Origin: Trichosphaerium sp. ATCC 40318
Taxonomy: Eukaryota > Discosea > Flabellinia > Trichosidae
Assembly: GCA_038496445.1 (NCBI GenBank)
Contig: JALMLS010000434.1
Location: 1-49,788, forward strand
Reading direction: 5' to 3'
Length of the DNA stretch: 49,788 bases
Below, one piece after another: positions 1 to 11,422 of the stretch. The number at the start of each line of letters is the position of its first letter. Position 1 is the stretch's first letter. The notes under the pieces were generated by a model that worked only from the letters and a program-made list of their open reading frames with translations, did not search any database and was not told where the DNA came from. The translations under genes were made by a program, and so were the position numbers.

Positions 1-1
1 T

Positions 2-442
2 ACAACAGCATCACCAACGACAGCACCACCAATAACAGTATCACCAACAGCAAGTGTACCTACAACGTTATCTCCTACGACAACATGGCCAACAACACTA
101 CGGCCAACATCACCTCCAACAATCCCTCCAACAACATTAACACCTACAACAATTGTTCCAACGACCACGCATCCTACACCGTTACGGCCAACAACACAAC
201 CAGTAGCGCCTACAAGCACACAAGTACCAACAACAGCTTCACCTACTGGACCTCAACAACCTCCTGCTGAATCTACTGGCAAACAACGAAACAAAAACCT
301 GTATGTAGGTTTGGTTTTGGCACTTTGTGCAGCTTTGGTTATTTTCGTTTCAAGTATGATTGTTTTCTTTTACTGTAAAAAGAAACGTGCGCTTGTAAAC
401 GATGAACCTGAGTATGACCTTTTAAGTGACACGCAACTTTGA
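2..442 (+). CDS. Pro/Thr-rich type I membrane protein, 3' end (5' truncated by window edge)
   Basis: Frame 2 is open from the window edge to TGA at 440-442, giving the last 146 residues. The first ~95 are a mucin-like stalk of PTT/PTxxP repeats, almost free of charge, expected to be heavily O-glycosylated outside the cell. It is followed by a hydrophobic segment (start NLYVGLVLALCAALVIF, about 27 residues) and a stop-transfer KKKR. A short cytoplasmic tail of about 17 residues ends in EPEYDLLSDTQL and contains YDLL, a YxxPhi-type sorting or endocytosis signal. Topology is therefore extracellular stalk, one membrane span, short tail. The ectodomain lies outside the window, so function is unknown; an adhesin or surface receptor is the natural guess. 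The overlapping frame-1 Asn/Thr ORF is a shadow. Confidence 0.8.
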   Translation, partial: TTASPTTAPPITVSPTASVPTTLSPTTTWPTTLRPTSPPTIPPTTLTPTTIVPTTTHPTPLRPTTQPVAPTSTQVPTTASPTGPQQPPAESTGKQRNKNLYVGLVLALCAALVIFVSSMIVFFYCKKKRALVNDEPEYDLLSDTQL

Positions 443-784
443 AACCTATACAAAACCAAGACAATAAACTGTTGAACACCTTAACAAACTCCTAAACCTT
501 TTGCCTATTTCAGTTGCTATCTCGTTCCGTTTTGTTGAATGACGCTCACTATAATCTCCATATTGCAACACCTCAGTAATTTCTTACGCTCCTACCTAAA
601 GTTTATTCTTGTGCTTGATATACATTTGCAAATATTCATAGGTGTTTGGTGACAATGCCAATTTGAGAACTTGTGTTTGAGAAAAATGAAAGGGTTGCCA
701 ACTATAACGATAAATAATTTACATTGTAATCTTTGATTTTGATTTAACTTGTCAAAAGTACAGTTTGTGAAATTACCAAATTTT
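443..784. other. Intergenic, convergent gene ends
   Basis: About 340 bases between two converging genes. No ORF, RNA gene or repeat seen; it should contain both 3' UTRs and polyadenylation sites. Confidence 0.5.
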
Positions 785-1715
785 TTACTTTAGTTGGCCA
801 TCCTCATACCATCGTTTCTTTTCGCCATGCCGTTTATTCTCAATCCAGAAGCTGTGTTCCTTAAGTTGTCCATTCTCATACCACTTTTTTTTTTTACCAT
901 GCTTTTTACCATCGACCCACATACATTGTCCCTTAAGTTGACCACTTTCAAACCAATATTTTGCTTCACCATGTTGTTTACCATCTACCCAAATGCATTG
1001 TTCCTTTTGTTGTCCATTCTCATACCACTTTTTTTTTTCACCATGCTTTTTACCATCAACCCACATACATTGTCCCTTAAGTTGTCCACTTTCAAACCAA
1101 TCTTTACGTTCACCATGTTGTTTACCATCTACCCACATGCGTTGTTCTTTCAGTTGTCCATTCTCATGCCATGTTTTATCATGACCATGTTGTTGGTCAT
1201 GAGCCCATATGCTGTAGTCCTTAAGTTGTCCATTCTCATACCATCCCTTACTATCACCATGTTGCTTACCATTAACACACGTCCACTGTTCCATAAGTTG
1301 TCCATTCTCATACCATCCTTTACATTTGCCATGCTGTTTACCATCAAGCCACATCCCGTGTTCCTTCCAATTTCCACTCTTATAAAATCGTATCCATGCA
1401 CCTTTCTTTTGTAACAGTTTGTCAAAATGTGTATTAATAGCAGCTCTCTTTGATAGCACGTGAAATTTGGTGAAGACTTCAGCATTGAAAGTACAAATAT
1501 ACTTTTGAAGTTCACATGGAATATCTAGTAAAGTCAAAGGGCCCAATGCCAATTCACAGTTTATGTTGATAAGCTTTGCACTAGACTGTAAAAACTTAGA
1601 CAAAAAAGGCAAACAAAACGTTTGGGCAGCTCGCTTTTGACAGTTTCTTAGAATTTCGGAAAAAGCGAGTTTGAAAAATTATTGCTTTGTCTGTCAGTAC
1701 GGTTTCTCGGTACAT
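785..1715 (-). CDS. F-box-like protein with MORN-2 (YwqK-type) repeats
   Basis: Exon 2 (1580-785) encodes an N-terminal F-box-like stretch (LLDIPCELQKYI...LSKRAA) and then eight to nine tandem 23-residue repeats of the form W-Y-E-N-G-Q-L-K-x-x-x-x-W-x-x-G-K-x-H-G. These are MORN-2/YwqK-like repeats, and their DNA shows as a 69-base periodicity from 790 to 1400. No ATG lies in the open frame upstream. A 34-nt intron (1614-1581, GT..AG) joins an exon starting at ATG 1715 in frame, giving an N-terminus about the same length as in the paralogue at 28751-30177. MORN-type repeats often mediate membrane or protein contacts, and F-box segments bind Skp1; the combination suggests a ubiquitin-ligase adaptor, but the F-box is weak. 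The small first intron is the least certain part. An opposite-strand ORF at 794-1414 is an artefact of the repeats. Confidence 0.75.
790..1400 (-). repeat. 69-bp tandem repeats encoding MORN-2 units
   Basis: Eight to nine degenerate 69-base units, each coding one 23-residue MORN-2 repeat (ENGQLK...DGKQHG core). Alternating units are nearly identical (WFESGQLKGQCMWVDGKKHG occurs twice), pointing to recent duplication of a two-unit block. Confidence 0.85.
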
Positions 1716-2146
1716 AAATCGCAAAAAGTTTGACTACCTGTAACTATAGCATCATAACTATATGTTAAAAGTAGCGATTGAAGTGTAAGATGGTTCTGAG
1801 GTGAGTAAAAACGTCTCAAAGATTTCAAAACAGTCTCAAAAGCGATGCTGCCCTTTATCTTCTTCTTTCAATGGTACTTGTTACAAAAGCAAAGAAATCG
1901 CTTCAAAAAAACAATTCCAAGGAGCTTTGCATTCAAATGACTACTTACAAGAGAGTTGTAGGTATTTCTTGCGTTTTACGTACCATTACTGATCCTCGTT
2001 AAAAAACGTGCGGTTAAAATAAACTTGTTGGGTTTGCAGTACTTTTCGCGGTTTACGTGAAGCTGTTATATGTCTAAGCAGAGCTTGCTTATTGTCCGAA
2101 ATTATTACAAGAAAAGAAACAGTACGAAGATTAAGTTAGCTTAAGT
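1716..2146. other. Divergent intergenic region
   Basis: Shared 5' region of the MORN-2 gene (-) and the F-box gene (+). It includes an ATG at 1790 followed 11 bases later by a perfect GTGAGT donor and an open frame to 1992. That could be a tiny spliced gene or an upstream exon, but no convincing protein follows. Confidence 0.35.
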
Positions 2147-3348
2147 ATGTCGTCAGCAGCCAAGAAGTCTGGGCGTCGTTGGCTCAAAGTTGAATTGAGT
2201 AGCATGGACTCATTACCACACGAATTGTGGCTTCAAATATTGGATGCAGCAGATGCTAAAATTGCATGCAAATGCTCTGAGCTCTGCAAAGCCATTAGAT
2301 ACGCAGCTACATCAACGAGCGTATGGTCAGCTCAAATGCGCACTTCTTTTGGTAACAATGTCGTTACTACTATAAAAAGCGTACCAGACGACGACCTGTG
2401 CGTAGAAAGGCCGTTTTTCAAAGCATACAAATTCTTTTGTACGTTCTAGACACAAAAACCACCTACTTATCTATATAGCCACTATAAAGCCACGTACCCT
2501 CGCTTACGAAGTATCTGACAGTGATTGCGGTGAATATTCATCTTATTACGGTTTTAACAGCCTCAAATCTCGAACCGGAGGAGGATACTGTACGTGAAAA
2601 GAATTTATAATTGGAGGTAACATAAAAATAGGCACAAAACCAGGAAATAAAAAAAACGCAAATATTTTGTTGAAAATCAAAAAAAAGGCACTCATCTCCG
2701 AGATGGTTATTTGTATCGCTGATATTCAGTCATACACTACTCCAGTTAACAACTGTTTGTTTTTCATTCCCAAAGAAGCAGAACCTTTTGGTACAATGGT
2801 TAAATACTCCAACCAGTTTAGTGGAATGCGTAATAATGATTTTGAGGCAATGAAACCAAAAGAAGGTCGGTATTACATGTCTTTGATTGTTTTTTTTTCA
2901 ACTGAATTTCAAATATTTGCAAGAAATTCCGTATCTATTCATTGATTTATTCTTTAGGTAATCCGGTTGGTGGACTATTTAATATTGCAAGTACAAGACC
3001 GCAAGGGTCAGGTACAACTTATCATAAAGCTAGTTTCAAACCAGAAACAAGTAGTAGAGTGCTAGTCAGTACGTAAAAAACTTGAAGTTTTTTTCTCTTT
3101 TTTTTTATCTAAACTACTCAAACCTAGAACTACTCGATAGTCATGGTCAAGGTACAACAATAGACGTTTATTTCATATCATGTAATGGATGGTACCTTGA
3201 TGAATTACTTGATTACTTGAAAGAAAACAACGAAGATGCGGAAGAAAATCAGCAAGCACAACCACAAGCACAAACAGTTGAAAAGTCTTCGTCTTCGATA
3301 AAAAACTTACTTAACAAAACAAAAATAAAAATATCGAACTTTTTTTAA
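2147..3348 (+). CDS. F-box protein
   Basis: Five exons join in frame: 2147-2438, 2479-2589, 2632-2865, 2958-3068, 3128-3348 (322 residues). Three of the donors read GTACGT and all acceptors are TAG. Residues ~20-55 match an F-box: MDSLPHELWLQILDA, then acidic/Cys-rich KIACKCSELCKAIRY, then VW. The remaining ~260 residues contain a hydrophobic/beta-rich part (ISEMVICIADIQ...) and a Glu/Gln-rich tail ending in a Lys-rich segment. I do not recognise the substrate-binding part. Expected role: Skp1-binding subunit of an SCF ubiquitin ligase. The gene ends only 41 bases from the stop of the opposite DUF427 gene. The 92-nt third intron (donor GTCGGT) is the least secure junction. Confidence 0.7.
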
Positions 3349-3389
3349 GGGACCTTAAGTCTCGCAATAACAGCCTTTTATTAGTTACT

Positions 3390-3874
3390 TATTGGACTTT
3401 GACACCTTTCCAGAATGCGAAGTGTCCCTTTATGTTACTTGCAGCAGCCTATTTGTTGTTTAGAAAGGCACAAGTCTTAAAATGAAAAAAAAACGTACTT
3501 TTGGCTCTTTGTAGAACCATGCAGCGTTCTCGCTCTCTTTTCCGTTAACAGAGACGGTCTTGTAGCTAGCTAAAAGAGATTGTTAGCAAATTGCTGTGAA
3601 TAAACGTTACTCAACGTCATCTAGTGTGATTGGCTAACACTACGTTGTAAAAATGCGTACCTAGGCCTTTCCATGGGCAACCGCTTGTGTGAGACGAGTC
3701 TTTGAAGTATTCTTGTTTGAGCGAATCAGCAGGGAAGTAGTGGTTACCTACGCGCGTGTAAGCCAGGGAGGAACAAAGAATCGCCGGAGTGAACGGTATT
3801 AGCGTACCTTCAACTACTACAGTGTTTGAAGACTCAGCGATTACGACGTTATTAAAGATGGCTTTCTTGGACAT
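3390..3874 (-). CDS. DUF427 domain protein
   Basis: Four exons on the minus strand (3874-3808, 3747-3661, 3569-3499, 3449-3390) give exactly 94 residues, the usual size of this family. Hallmarks appear in order: MSKKAIFNNVVIAES, the TVVVEGNHYFP strand, CPWKG, a small Gly loop, and NAAWFY followed by IKGHFAFW near the end. Introns begin GTACGC, GTACGC and GTACG. The first is 60 nt long, divisible by three and stop-free, so an automatic caller would read through it. DUF427 proteins are small beta-rich, mostly bacterial and fungal proteins of unknown biochemical role. An in-frame ATG at 3982 would add 36 basic residues, possibly a targeting sequence; 3874 is preferred because the family starts there. 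Confidence 0.85.
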
Positions 3875-4438
3875 GTTGCTTGTGTTGTAAGTTTGTTTTA
3901 CTGACTTGTAAAATGTCGTTAAGCAATACAATTTCTCCGCCTCATTTTTTACTGAAAAGCGAACCCGTGGAACAAGCGTCATAGAGCGATTTAGTCCGCT
4001 TCCACGCCACTGCGAGCGTGAGAAACTAGTCGTTACATTATAAACACCGTAGGTGCCAAACTGATTGGTAAAACGTTAACAGACGCTAAAGTTTTCTAAA
4101 AGTAAAACAAGCGGTTAAACCCTCACTGCGCGTGTCGGTGTTCGAAGGCGTGGCTAGTTGGTAATATGTTCCTTTTGGGTTAGCGTTAAAAATACTTTCG
4201 CAGTTTGTTTTGTAAGGTTGTTGAATGTGTCATCTACTTGCCATGCGCTTCATTTAAGGTTTTTTATGCTTTTGTGTCATTTACCAAACACACCAATACC
4301 AGAATTCTACCTCCAGTACGCCGATGTAGCCTAACAACAGTAATTGCCTTGAATTGTGTTGTAGCGAAACAATCTGAGACTTAAGTTTAATTGTAATTGG
4401 TTACCAGTCTGTCTTGCGCCTCTGTTCGCTAGGTTCTA
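3875..4438. other. Divergent intergenic region
   Basis: 564 bases between divergent genes. No confident ORF or RNA gene. It may include the N-terminal extension of the DUF427 gene (to 3982). Confidence 0.4.
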
Positions 4439-5009
4439 ATGGAAAACAAGTTCATAGAGCTGTACGTAAAAGGAACAGGTTATTTTCCTCGCACTCACAA
4501 CAAACGCAGCCAAGAGGTAGCTGAAATCTTAAAAGTGGTGCATATAGTGGTTGGCGATGCTTTAAAGTGCGATAACGCCATTTCACCCTTCAAGTTACAA
4601 AAGGCGCTAGAAAGTACAGAGTCGCTAAGAGAACGCATACAGGTACCCTATTAAATAAAACAAAAGAACTCTAGGCAATTTTTTCTACAAAATTTTTTTA
4701 ATGAGCGTTATGATCATCAATACACCATTTGTAACTCTGATATAACCCTCACGTAATAATACGAAGCTAATTCTTTGTAATTAGTACTCATGTCAAAACC
4801 GAATTATGTCTCTGGAAACGTACGACGTGTACACGCGCTTACTCGTTCGTATCACGGATTTACTCATTCCATTCCTCATGGGTTGTGCGGCTCCAATCAG
4901 CGCTATTACTAGGTACATTTTCGGCACTTTTATGGCCTCTCACGTGATAGTTTCGCGCCATAAAGTCTGGCATAAAAAAAGAAGTTTGTGGATTAATTTT
5001 ATATTGTAG
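4439..5009 (+). CDS. Small unknown protein, possible C-terminal membrane segment
   Basis: Exon 1 (ATG 4439 to 4642) ends in a GTACCC donor; exon 2 (4785-5009) follows a TTAG acceptor and keeps frame, for 142 residues. The first half is soluble and helical (AEILKVVHIVVGDALKC...). The second contains a hydrophobic stretch (LVRITDLLIPFLMGCAAPIS) and a basic end. I do not recognise it. Within exon 2 a GTACAT...CACGTGATAG segment (4912-4950) could be an alternative 39-nt intron giving a slightly shorter C-terminus. The strand and exon pairing are plausible but unproven. Confidence 0.45.
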
Positions 5010-5261
5010 ATATAAATGTTATACGTGTATAGCACTCATTGGTGCACCTGTCCTTATTCCACACGAGCAGCACTCTTTCCGATTTTACATGTGTCACCTA
5101 CTGGCATGCGAAAACGGTACAACAAATCAAGCTTTAAACAAATCAAGCGTTAAACAAAAAACTATTTAATTTTTATTTATTGAACTAATTAGGAATTATT
5201 TTTTTACACTTTTTTGTGTCATCTTGACGAAGGATACTTGCGTTAAAATTGCATAATATTA

Positions 5262-8200
5262 ATGAGTAAAAACTCATGCTATTTAGGAACTAAAACAGTT
5301 GATACTTCTGTGTCTGGGTTACACGTATTTTTACAAGCAGGAGACGAAGGTCATACAAAAGATAGATCAGGCGATTTAGATGGTAATAAGACATACGAGG
5401 GTGCTTTTGCTGTTACATTCCCTTTCGCATATAATACAGAGCTTGTTGGTACTGATGTTAAAACATATTATTTAAAAGCTACAAGTGATATTGGCGTACG
5501 TTTGTTTTAACACTTAAAAATAGTTTTTTCTACAGGCTTTTCTTTGTTTACCAAGTTTAGCTATTTGATGAATCTGGAACACCCGTACAAGTAGCTGAAG
5601 TATGCTCAGCGACACAACCAACATTAATTGTTAGTGCTAAACCAGGATTATGGCAAGACGCTGCATATCAATGGGTAGAACAGACAGTTTTTAAAGAAGG
5701 TACTTACCCTTTTTTTTCCTTTTTTTTTTCGCTGTGTGTTTTTCCTCATTTCTCGAGATAGGCGTAGAGACAGTACATGTAAATTTTTTATCTAACGTTA
5801 TACACCAAACATACGCTCGTGCTTCAGAAGGATACAATACAGATTTTTATACAAAAGCTTTTATGCCAGTCATCACTGAATCTCCGTTTAAATCACTCGT
5901 CAATAAACTTCAAGCAAAATCACTGTGGGATTTATTGGCACCTTTATTTGGAAAGATACATGATAGTCAAGTATATTTTTTATTAATTAAAGAGGAGTAC
6001 GTCAACATAATAGCCATAATCAATCCATAATATTAAGTCTGTTTGTAGTTTAATACATCCAAAACTGTACAAAAAAGATGAACCTTTTTCAGGACTACTG
6101 CCTGAAAAGTTGGCTTCAAAAAATAGCGAAGAGGTACCTCCTATTTACTTTGGTGTCTATGCCTTTTTATTTATTAATATTGTGATAGGATGAAGATACA
6201 CCCATACTGACATTAATGATGGATGCAAACGATTTTACGACTATAAGAGCTGTAGAGTCAACTTCCAAGACTGACTTGTGCGTTTTATTTTTTTATCATT
6301 TGTTTTGCTCTTATTAAGTTGCGCAGGTTGTTTCCTCAATTAAGGGGTGTGAGCTCAGAAGACTGCTTACGTAGATTGCTATCAGATATTGTTGTTCAGA
6401 GACCAGGCATAAAGATTCGGTCTGGTGACCAAATAGTGCTGCTAAAAGACACTGAAGTCATAAAATTTGTAGACTCAGGTATGTAGCTGTTAGCGAATAA
6501 GTTAGGTTGTTATCACTCGTGATTTTCTAACTTGTTATTGTTTACGTTAGATTGTCCAGCGGAAGGTATGAGGCCACGTGCTATAAGAGAAAAAACCAAA
6601 AAAGAAGTTAAAGAAAAAGAAGACAAAAAAAGCCACTTTGGAATCAAAAAGGTAAATCTCTACACTACTAGTAGTATTCGCCGTATTATTGATTATTATG
6701 TTGACATTATAATAGATGTCTTACTTTGAAGAAATGAATAAAGTGGCATCAATGACACGGTAAGAAATTAATAATTGTTTTTTTCAGTAATAACTAACTT
6801 TTATGAATCAGTGCAGCAACTCCGCAGATTAACTCTTTTGAAGATCTTAAAATTGCTATAAGTACACCCATATCTAGTTTAATTATAAGAGTCCTTACTT
6901 TATTTATTACAGAAACTAGAGGCATGGATAAACTCAACGAAGCTGAGCTTCTTAGCTTGCACGGATTGAAAGATATCTGTTTAAATTTTAGTAATCTTAA
7001 AGTGATGCCTGCAGCCTTGTTTAAACTCACCTTGTACGAATATACTATCTCCCAATATAACACCTTTATATTCAATCTAATATTCAAACGTAGGTTACAA
7101 TCGCTGAATATAGAAGGGAATCAAATAGAATCAATAGACACTAATATTGGAAAACTTACTAATCTCACAAATCTAAATCTTTCTGGTACCTCTCTCACTT
7201 TGACTGAAATGTCCGCTTACTAATTATTTATGCAGGTAATAAACTTAGTACACTACCTCTACAGCTAGGAAAGCTTGAAAATCTTGTACACTTATTTTTA
7301 CACAAGAACGTGCGTGTTGAACAAAAGGTAGCTGTAAATTTGCTTATTTCTCTTTTTAGCAATTTTTGGCATTACCTTCATCTTTGGGATCGATGAAGAA
7401 GCTGTTGTCTTTATACTTACAGAACAACAAGCTAAATTACTTGCCTGCTGAAATAGGACAATTACAGAATCTTAGAACACTTGTTGTTGCTAATAACGAG
7501 TTGAAACAACTTCCTCCTTCGATTGGAAGATTAAAAAGTTTGTACGTGTTTTACATCAAAATGTTATTTTCATTGACTGACAATACTTTAGATCTTGGCT
7601 TAATGTGGCTGATAACGAACTTGAGTACCTCCCTCCTTCTCTTGGACGTGTGTGGGGTCATTTGGGCGATTTTTTCTACTCTGGTAACCCATTGAGTCGC
7701 ATCCCAGCAAAACATACAACGTCGGCCGGAGAATTATTGTCATACTTGAAGGATCAACCTCCAGGTAAACCCACCCTTCTTTTGTTTCTCTATTTGTTTG
7801 TATCTATTAAACCGCTTTTTAGAGGTATTGGTGTCTTCTCCATCACTTGAAGCAGATTTAAAGAACATGGCTCGAAGGCTCGAGTACAATGACTTGAAGT
7901 TCAATCATTCTGAAGGGAATGTCTATTACCTAGACAAATGCATATTGTGGGCAAGACGCGATATGTTTTCTGAAGAATTGTTTCCTAACATTGAAGGTAC
8001 GGAATCATTAAAACAATTGTCTTAAACAGTATTTTTTTGCGCTTTTTTTACGACCATGTTTGACGTATTATATTAGACCCAGAGTGCAAGGAAATTAGCT
8101 TACATCAATTAAGTGCTAAGTATGCTAAAACACTGAAAGATAAGGTTGCTTTTGAGTCATTACTCTCAGTTATCTATGGTCATAAAATCAACAATGAAGC

Positions 8201-11009
8201 AGAGAAGGTACAAATTAGTTGAAACAAATTATTTTTAATTTTTTCGCATTATTGTGGCTTTGTTAACTCTACTGTTAGGGTATTTGTTTGGAGCTAGCTA
8301 GCTTCGATTATTGTAAAATAAATGCTAAAGAGCGCGAAAAAATATATGTAGAGCACTTGAGCAAGTTGGTGAACAACCAAAAATTTTCAGATGTAGCTTT
8401 CACAGGCAAGATTCTCGCGTTTTCCCCATTCTTATGGCGTTACACCTAACACTTAAACTAAACCTGTTTTAGTCGGTGAAGAAAAAATATACGCGCACAA
8501 AGCTATAATTTGCTCAAGATGCTCGTTCTTGAGCGCTATGTTCGCAAGTGGTAAGGTTTTAATTTTTTTTGTTTTGTATCTAAATTAAATTGTTTTAGGC
8601 ATGCGTGAAGCACAGTCTGATGAGATAGCATTACCTGATATGTCATTATCTCTTTTATCTAATATTATGAAGTATATCTATACTGGAACATGTGATATTG
8701 ATGGTGATAATGTTTATGATCTTTTAAATATTGCAAATATGTATCAATTGGATAGGCTCAAAGAGCAGTACGTTTTCGGTGATTATTTTTTATTTGATAT
8801 TTGTTTATGTTGTGAATGTTAACAATGTCGTGTAGATGTGAAGCTATTATTGCTGAGTCTATTGAACCTAGTAATGTAAATGACGTATTCGACCTCTCAA
8901 AGTATTTTAACTTGGTTCAACTCACAGATTACTGCACCTTTGCAGTCCATAGATTCACACAACTTGGAAGATACTTTGAGGTACGCTTGTTAACAACACC
9001 ATTCGCATACTTTAGTCATAACTTATGTTATAGATTACTGATAGAGCCAAACTGCCTGAAGATCTTAAAAACGAGTTAATATCGGATTACCTTGTCGCAA
9101 AGATTGGTGCGTTTGACTTTCTAAAATCTGTTCATTGGATGAGATCTCCTTTTTTTCTTATTTCTTACATTTTTCTTAAGATCCCGAAGTTAGTCCATTG
9201 CGTCAGCTGCCAAATGTACGAAACGTACCACCATCACGTGTTCTTCAAGACAAGCGTATGATATCATTCTACTTTGTTTTATATGGCCTACATGAGGTAT
9301 ATGCCAACGAAGAAGATAAAATCAAAAGCGAAGAAAGAGCAAAAAAGCATGCGGAAGACTTAAAGAAGAAAAAGGCTAAAAAAGAAAGTGAAGAGAGAAA
9401 ATCAATGGAAACTACGTTGCCACCTTCTATAGCTAAAAGAGCTAAAATTCGTGGGCGTAGAACAAAGGCACAAGGTTTCACAAAGAAGAAAACATTTGGA
9501 AATTTCGATGGTCCTGGATTCGCTGATACTGGAGAGATTGATAGTCTTCCTAAGTTTGGATCTAAGATATCTACTCAAAAAGGAAATTTTGAACAAAAAG
9601 AATCAAGAGCACGCAAGGGATTCGTTTTTGGGCCAGTTGGAACTGTTAACGATAGTGTAAAAACTTCTTCTTCTTCTCCTCCGCCTAATTCTTTTGAAAA
9701 TGCTTTTGGTGCTATGTCAATAACAGATAACACTAAACAAGAGAACATATTCACTTTTTCAAGCAGTTCTGATGCTTTCAGTGGTAACTCTTCAGGAGAG
9801 AAGAGGTACGACTTTTTTTTATGTTTTTTTCTTTTTTTCGAAAAATCTAATTGGTTATTGTTTAGTGTTGGCAGCCCTTCATCTGATTCTCATGATAAAT
9901 CAGAGCCAAAGCCTTTCAAGTTTGATTTCTCTCCAAGTAAAGATAAGGACAAGTTGGATTCTTCAAACTCTCCAACATTTTCTTTTGGCACAAGTGACAG
10001 CTCATCGGTAAATCCTGTCTTTTTCACTTTTTTTTCGCTAACAATTTGTAGGTTGGATCACCACAAGGCACCTTCTCGTTTTCTGGATCATCTTCGCCTA
10101 GTTTAGCACCTTCAAAAAAGAGTTATTCTAGAGCACCAGAGAAAGTAAGACAAAGAAGGAGAACAAACAGAGAAAAAGCAAAGGCAGCTGTACGCTTTTG
10201 GATTTGCGAAGGAATTCCTTATGAGACTTTTGTTGACATTTTGACTAGGCTTCCGCTGCTGTTACACAACCCAAACAAGTACAGAATGTATATAAACATA
10301 CAGGACATGGTAGAGTATCAAATAGCCAGATGGTTGAACGTACAAACCCAGCAGATGATACAGGATATGACGTCAAAGTAAAAGGAACACTTTTACTAGA
10401 TTTGGCGAAAGGCCTTCATCTAGAAGATAGACTAGTTGTAGATAGATTAGGAGGATTTTTTATGGACGTTGAATTTTCTACTTTTAATGAGCTTGTTGAT
10501 ATCTTTAAACGGAAGATATACCCTGATTATTTCTTACCCGAGAACGACGAGCGAAGAGAACGCGAAGCAGCTTGGTTATTCGCTGATTACCCGGTACGTA
10601 GATAGAGATCCTCTACATGCTCTTATTTCAAAAAAAAAACACGAGAAAGTCACAGATAGTGGGTTTTTTATACTGACATATTACTGGTAGATAACTATAT
10701 ACGTATACAACGGCAATACAGGCCAATTCGCTCCTGAAAATTTTACTACAAAGTTACTTGAGCGCTCTAATAAGACTGGTACTGTTGGTATTATTATAAA
10801 GGTCTCATCGTGGTGGTTCACAGGTAAACAAATCAGTTTTAACGATTTTTTTATGAAATCCTTTCTACAACGGTTAAACTAACACTATTACCTCCATAGA
10901 TCGCGAAAAACAAATTGCATTAAAAAAATCGGGAAAGAAAGAGGAAAAAGTATTCAGCCCTGACGTCACCTCACAAAAGACTGAGTTGAACCAAACGGGA
11001 GAATTTTGA
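5262..11009 (+). CDS. Large LRR-BTB protein with FG/Ser-rich linker
   Basis: About 20 exons join in frame from ATG 5262 to TGA 11007-11009 (over 1,200 residues). Order: an unrecognised N-terminal domain (~1-330); a short Lys/Glu-rich segment; leucine-rich repeats of the LxxLxLxxNxLxxLPxxIGxL type (coding ~6950-7700); then a BTB domain (coding ~8380-8960; FSDVAFTVGEEKIYAHKAII, SFLSAMFASGM, YIYTG) with a BACK-like tail. A coiled Lys/Glu helix (~9300-9400), a Ser/Phe-Gly-rich disordered stretch (FTFSSSS, FSFG) and a conserved-looking C-terminal domain (10330-10830) follow. Most donors are GTACG-type; the intron at 8406-8472 is GC-AG. BTB domains bind Cullin-3, so a substrate adaptor is likely, with LRRs choosing targets. 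One gene is favoured because every junction keeps frame, but two adjacent genes split near 9100 cannot be excluded. Confidence 0.7.
8406..8472 (+). other. GC-AG intron (GCAAGA donor)
   Basis: Inside the BTB domain, exon end ACAG joins GTCGGTGAAG only if the intron starts with GC (GCAAGA...TTTTAG). The join restores the family pattern DVAFTVGEEKIYAHK. No GT alternative keeps frame. Confidence 0.8.
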
Positions 11010-11422
11010 CTTATTGGTGGGAAAAAAATAGTGGATTTCAATTGTAGAGCTTTTTACGACTTCTTTTCTGAGTCTTTGGCTTTGTTTTGTTAAGTAAAAT
11101 ATTGTAGTATAAACAACACCCTTAGTTGCCAATTAATACTCTAGTTGCTCAACACTACGACTTAAGCAATCCAAAGCATAAGTAATGATAACTATCATTT
11201 GGGTTAAGGTCCTTGTGTTGTCTTAATAATAGCATATGCTACGTATTTGTGATGACAAGAAAGTTGTATTAGCAATGGAGAATGTAAATTTTAGAACGAA
11301 ATTTCGTTCAGATTGTAGTGGAGCATTGGATTTCAATTCTGTTCCAAATAGATTTCAGTGAAATAAGTGAACTGACAGTTTAGACCGAAAGAGTCAACAT
11401 ACGCACCTCACACGTTAAACTC
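11010..11422. other. Intergenic, includes a 16-bp perfect palindrome
   Basis: 413 bases upstream of the Ras gene. The only structure seen is GAACGAAATTTCGTTC at 11294-11309, a perfect inverted repeat without a spacer. No ORF or RNA gene. Confidence 0.4.

Noticed and set aside
794..1414. 206-codon plus-strand ORF opposite the MORN-2 repeats, and a similar 100-codon ORF at 28850-29152
   Set aside because: Hydrophobic by-products of the reverse complement of the repeat; the minus strands encode recognisable MORN-2 repeats.
4912..4950. A 39-nt intron at the end of the unknown small gene
   Set aside because: Donor and acceptor are good, but splicing only brings an early stop; the unspliced frame is equally open, so no preference can be shown.
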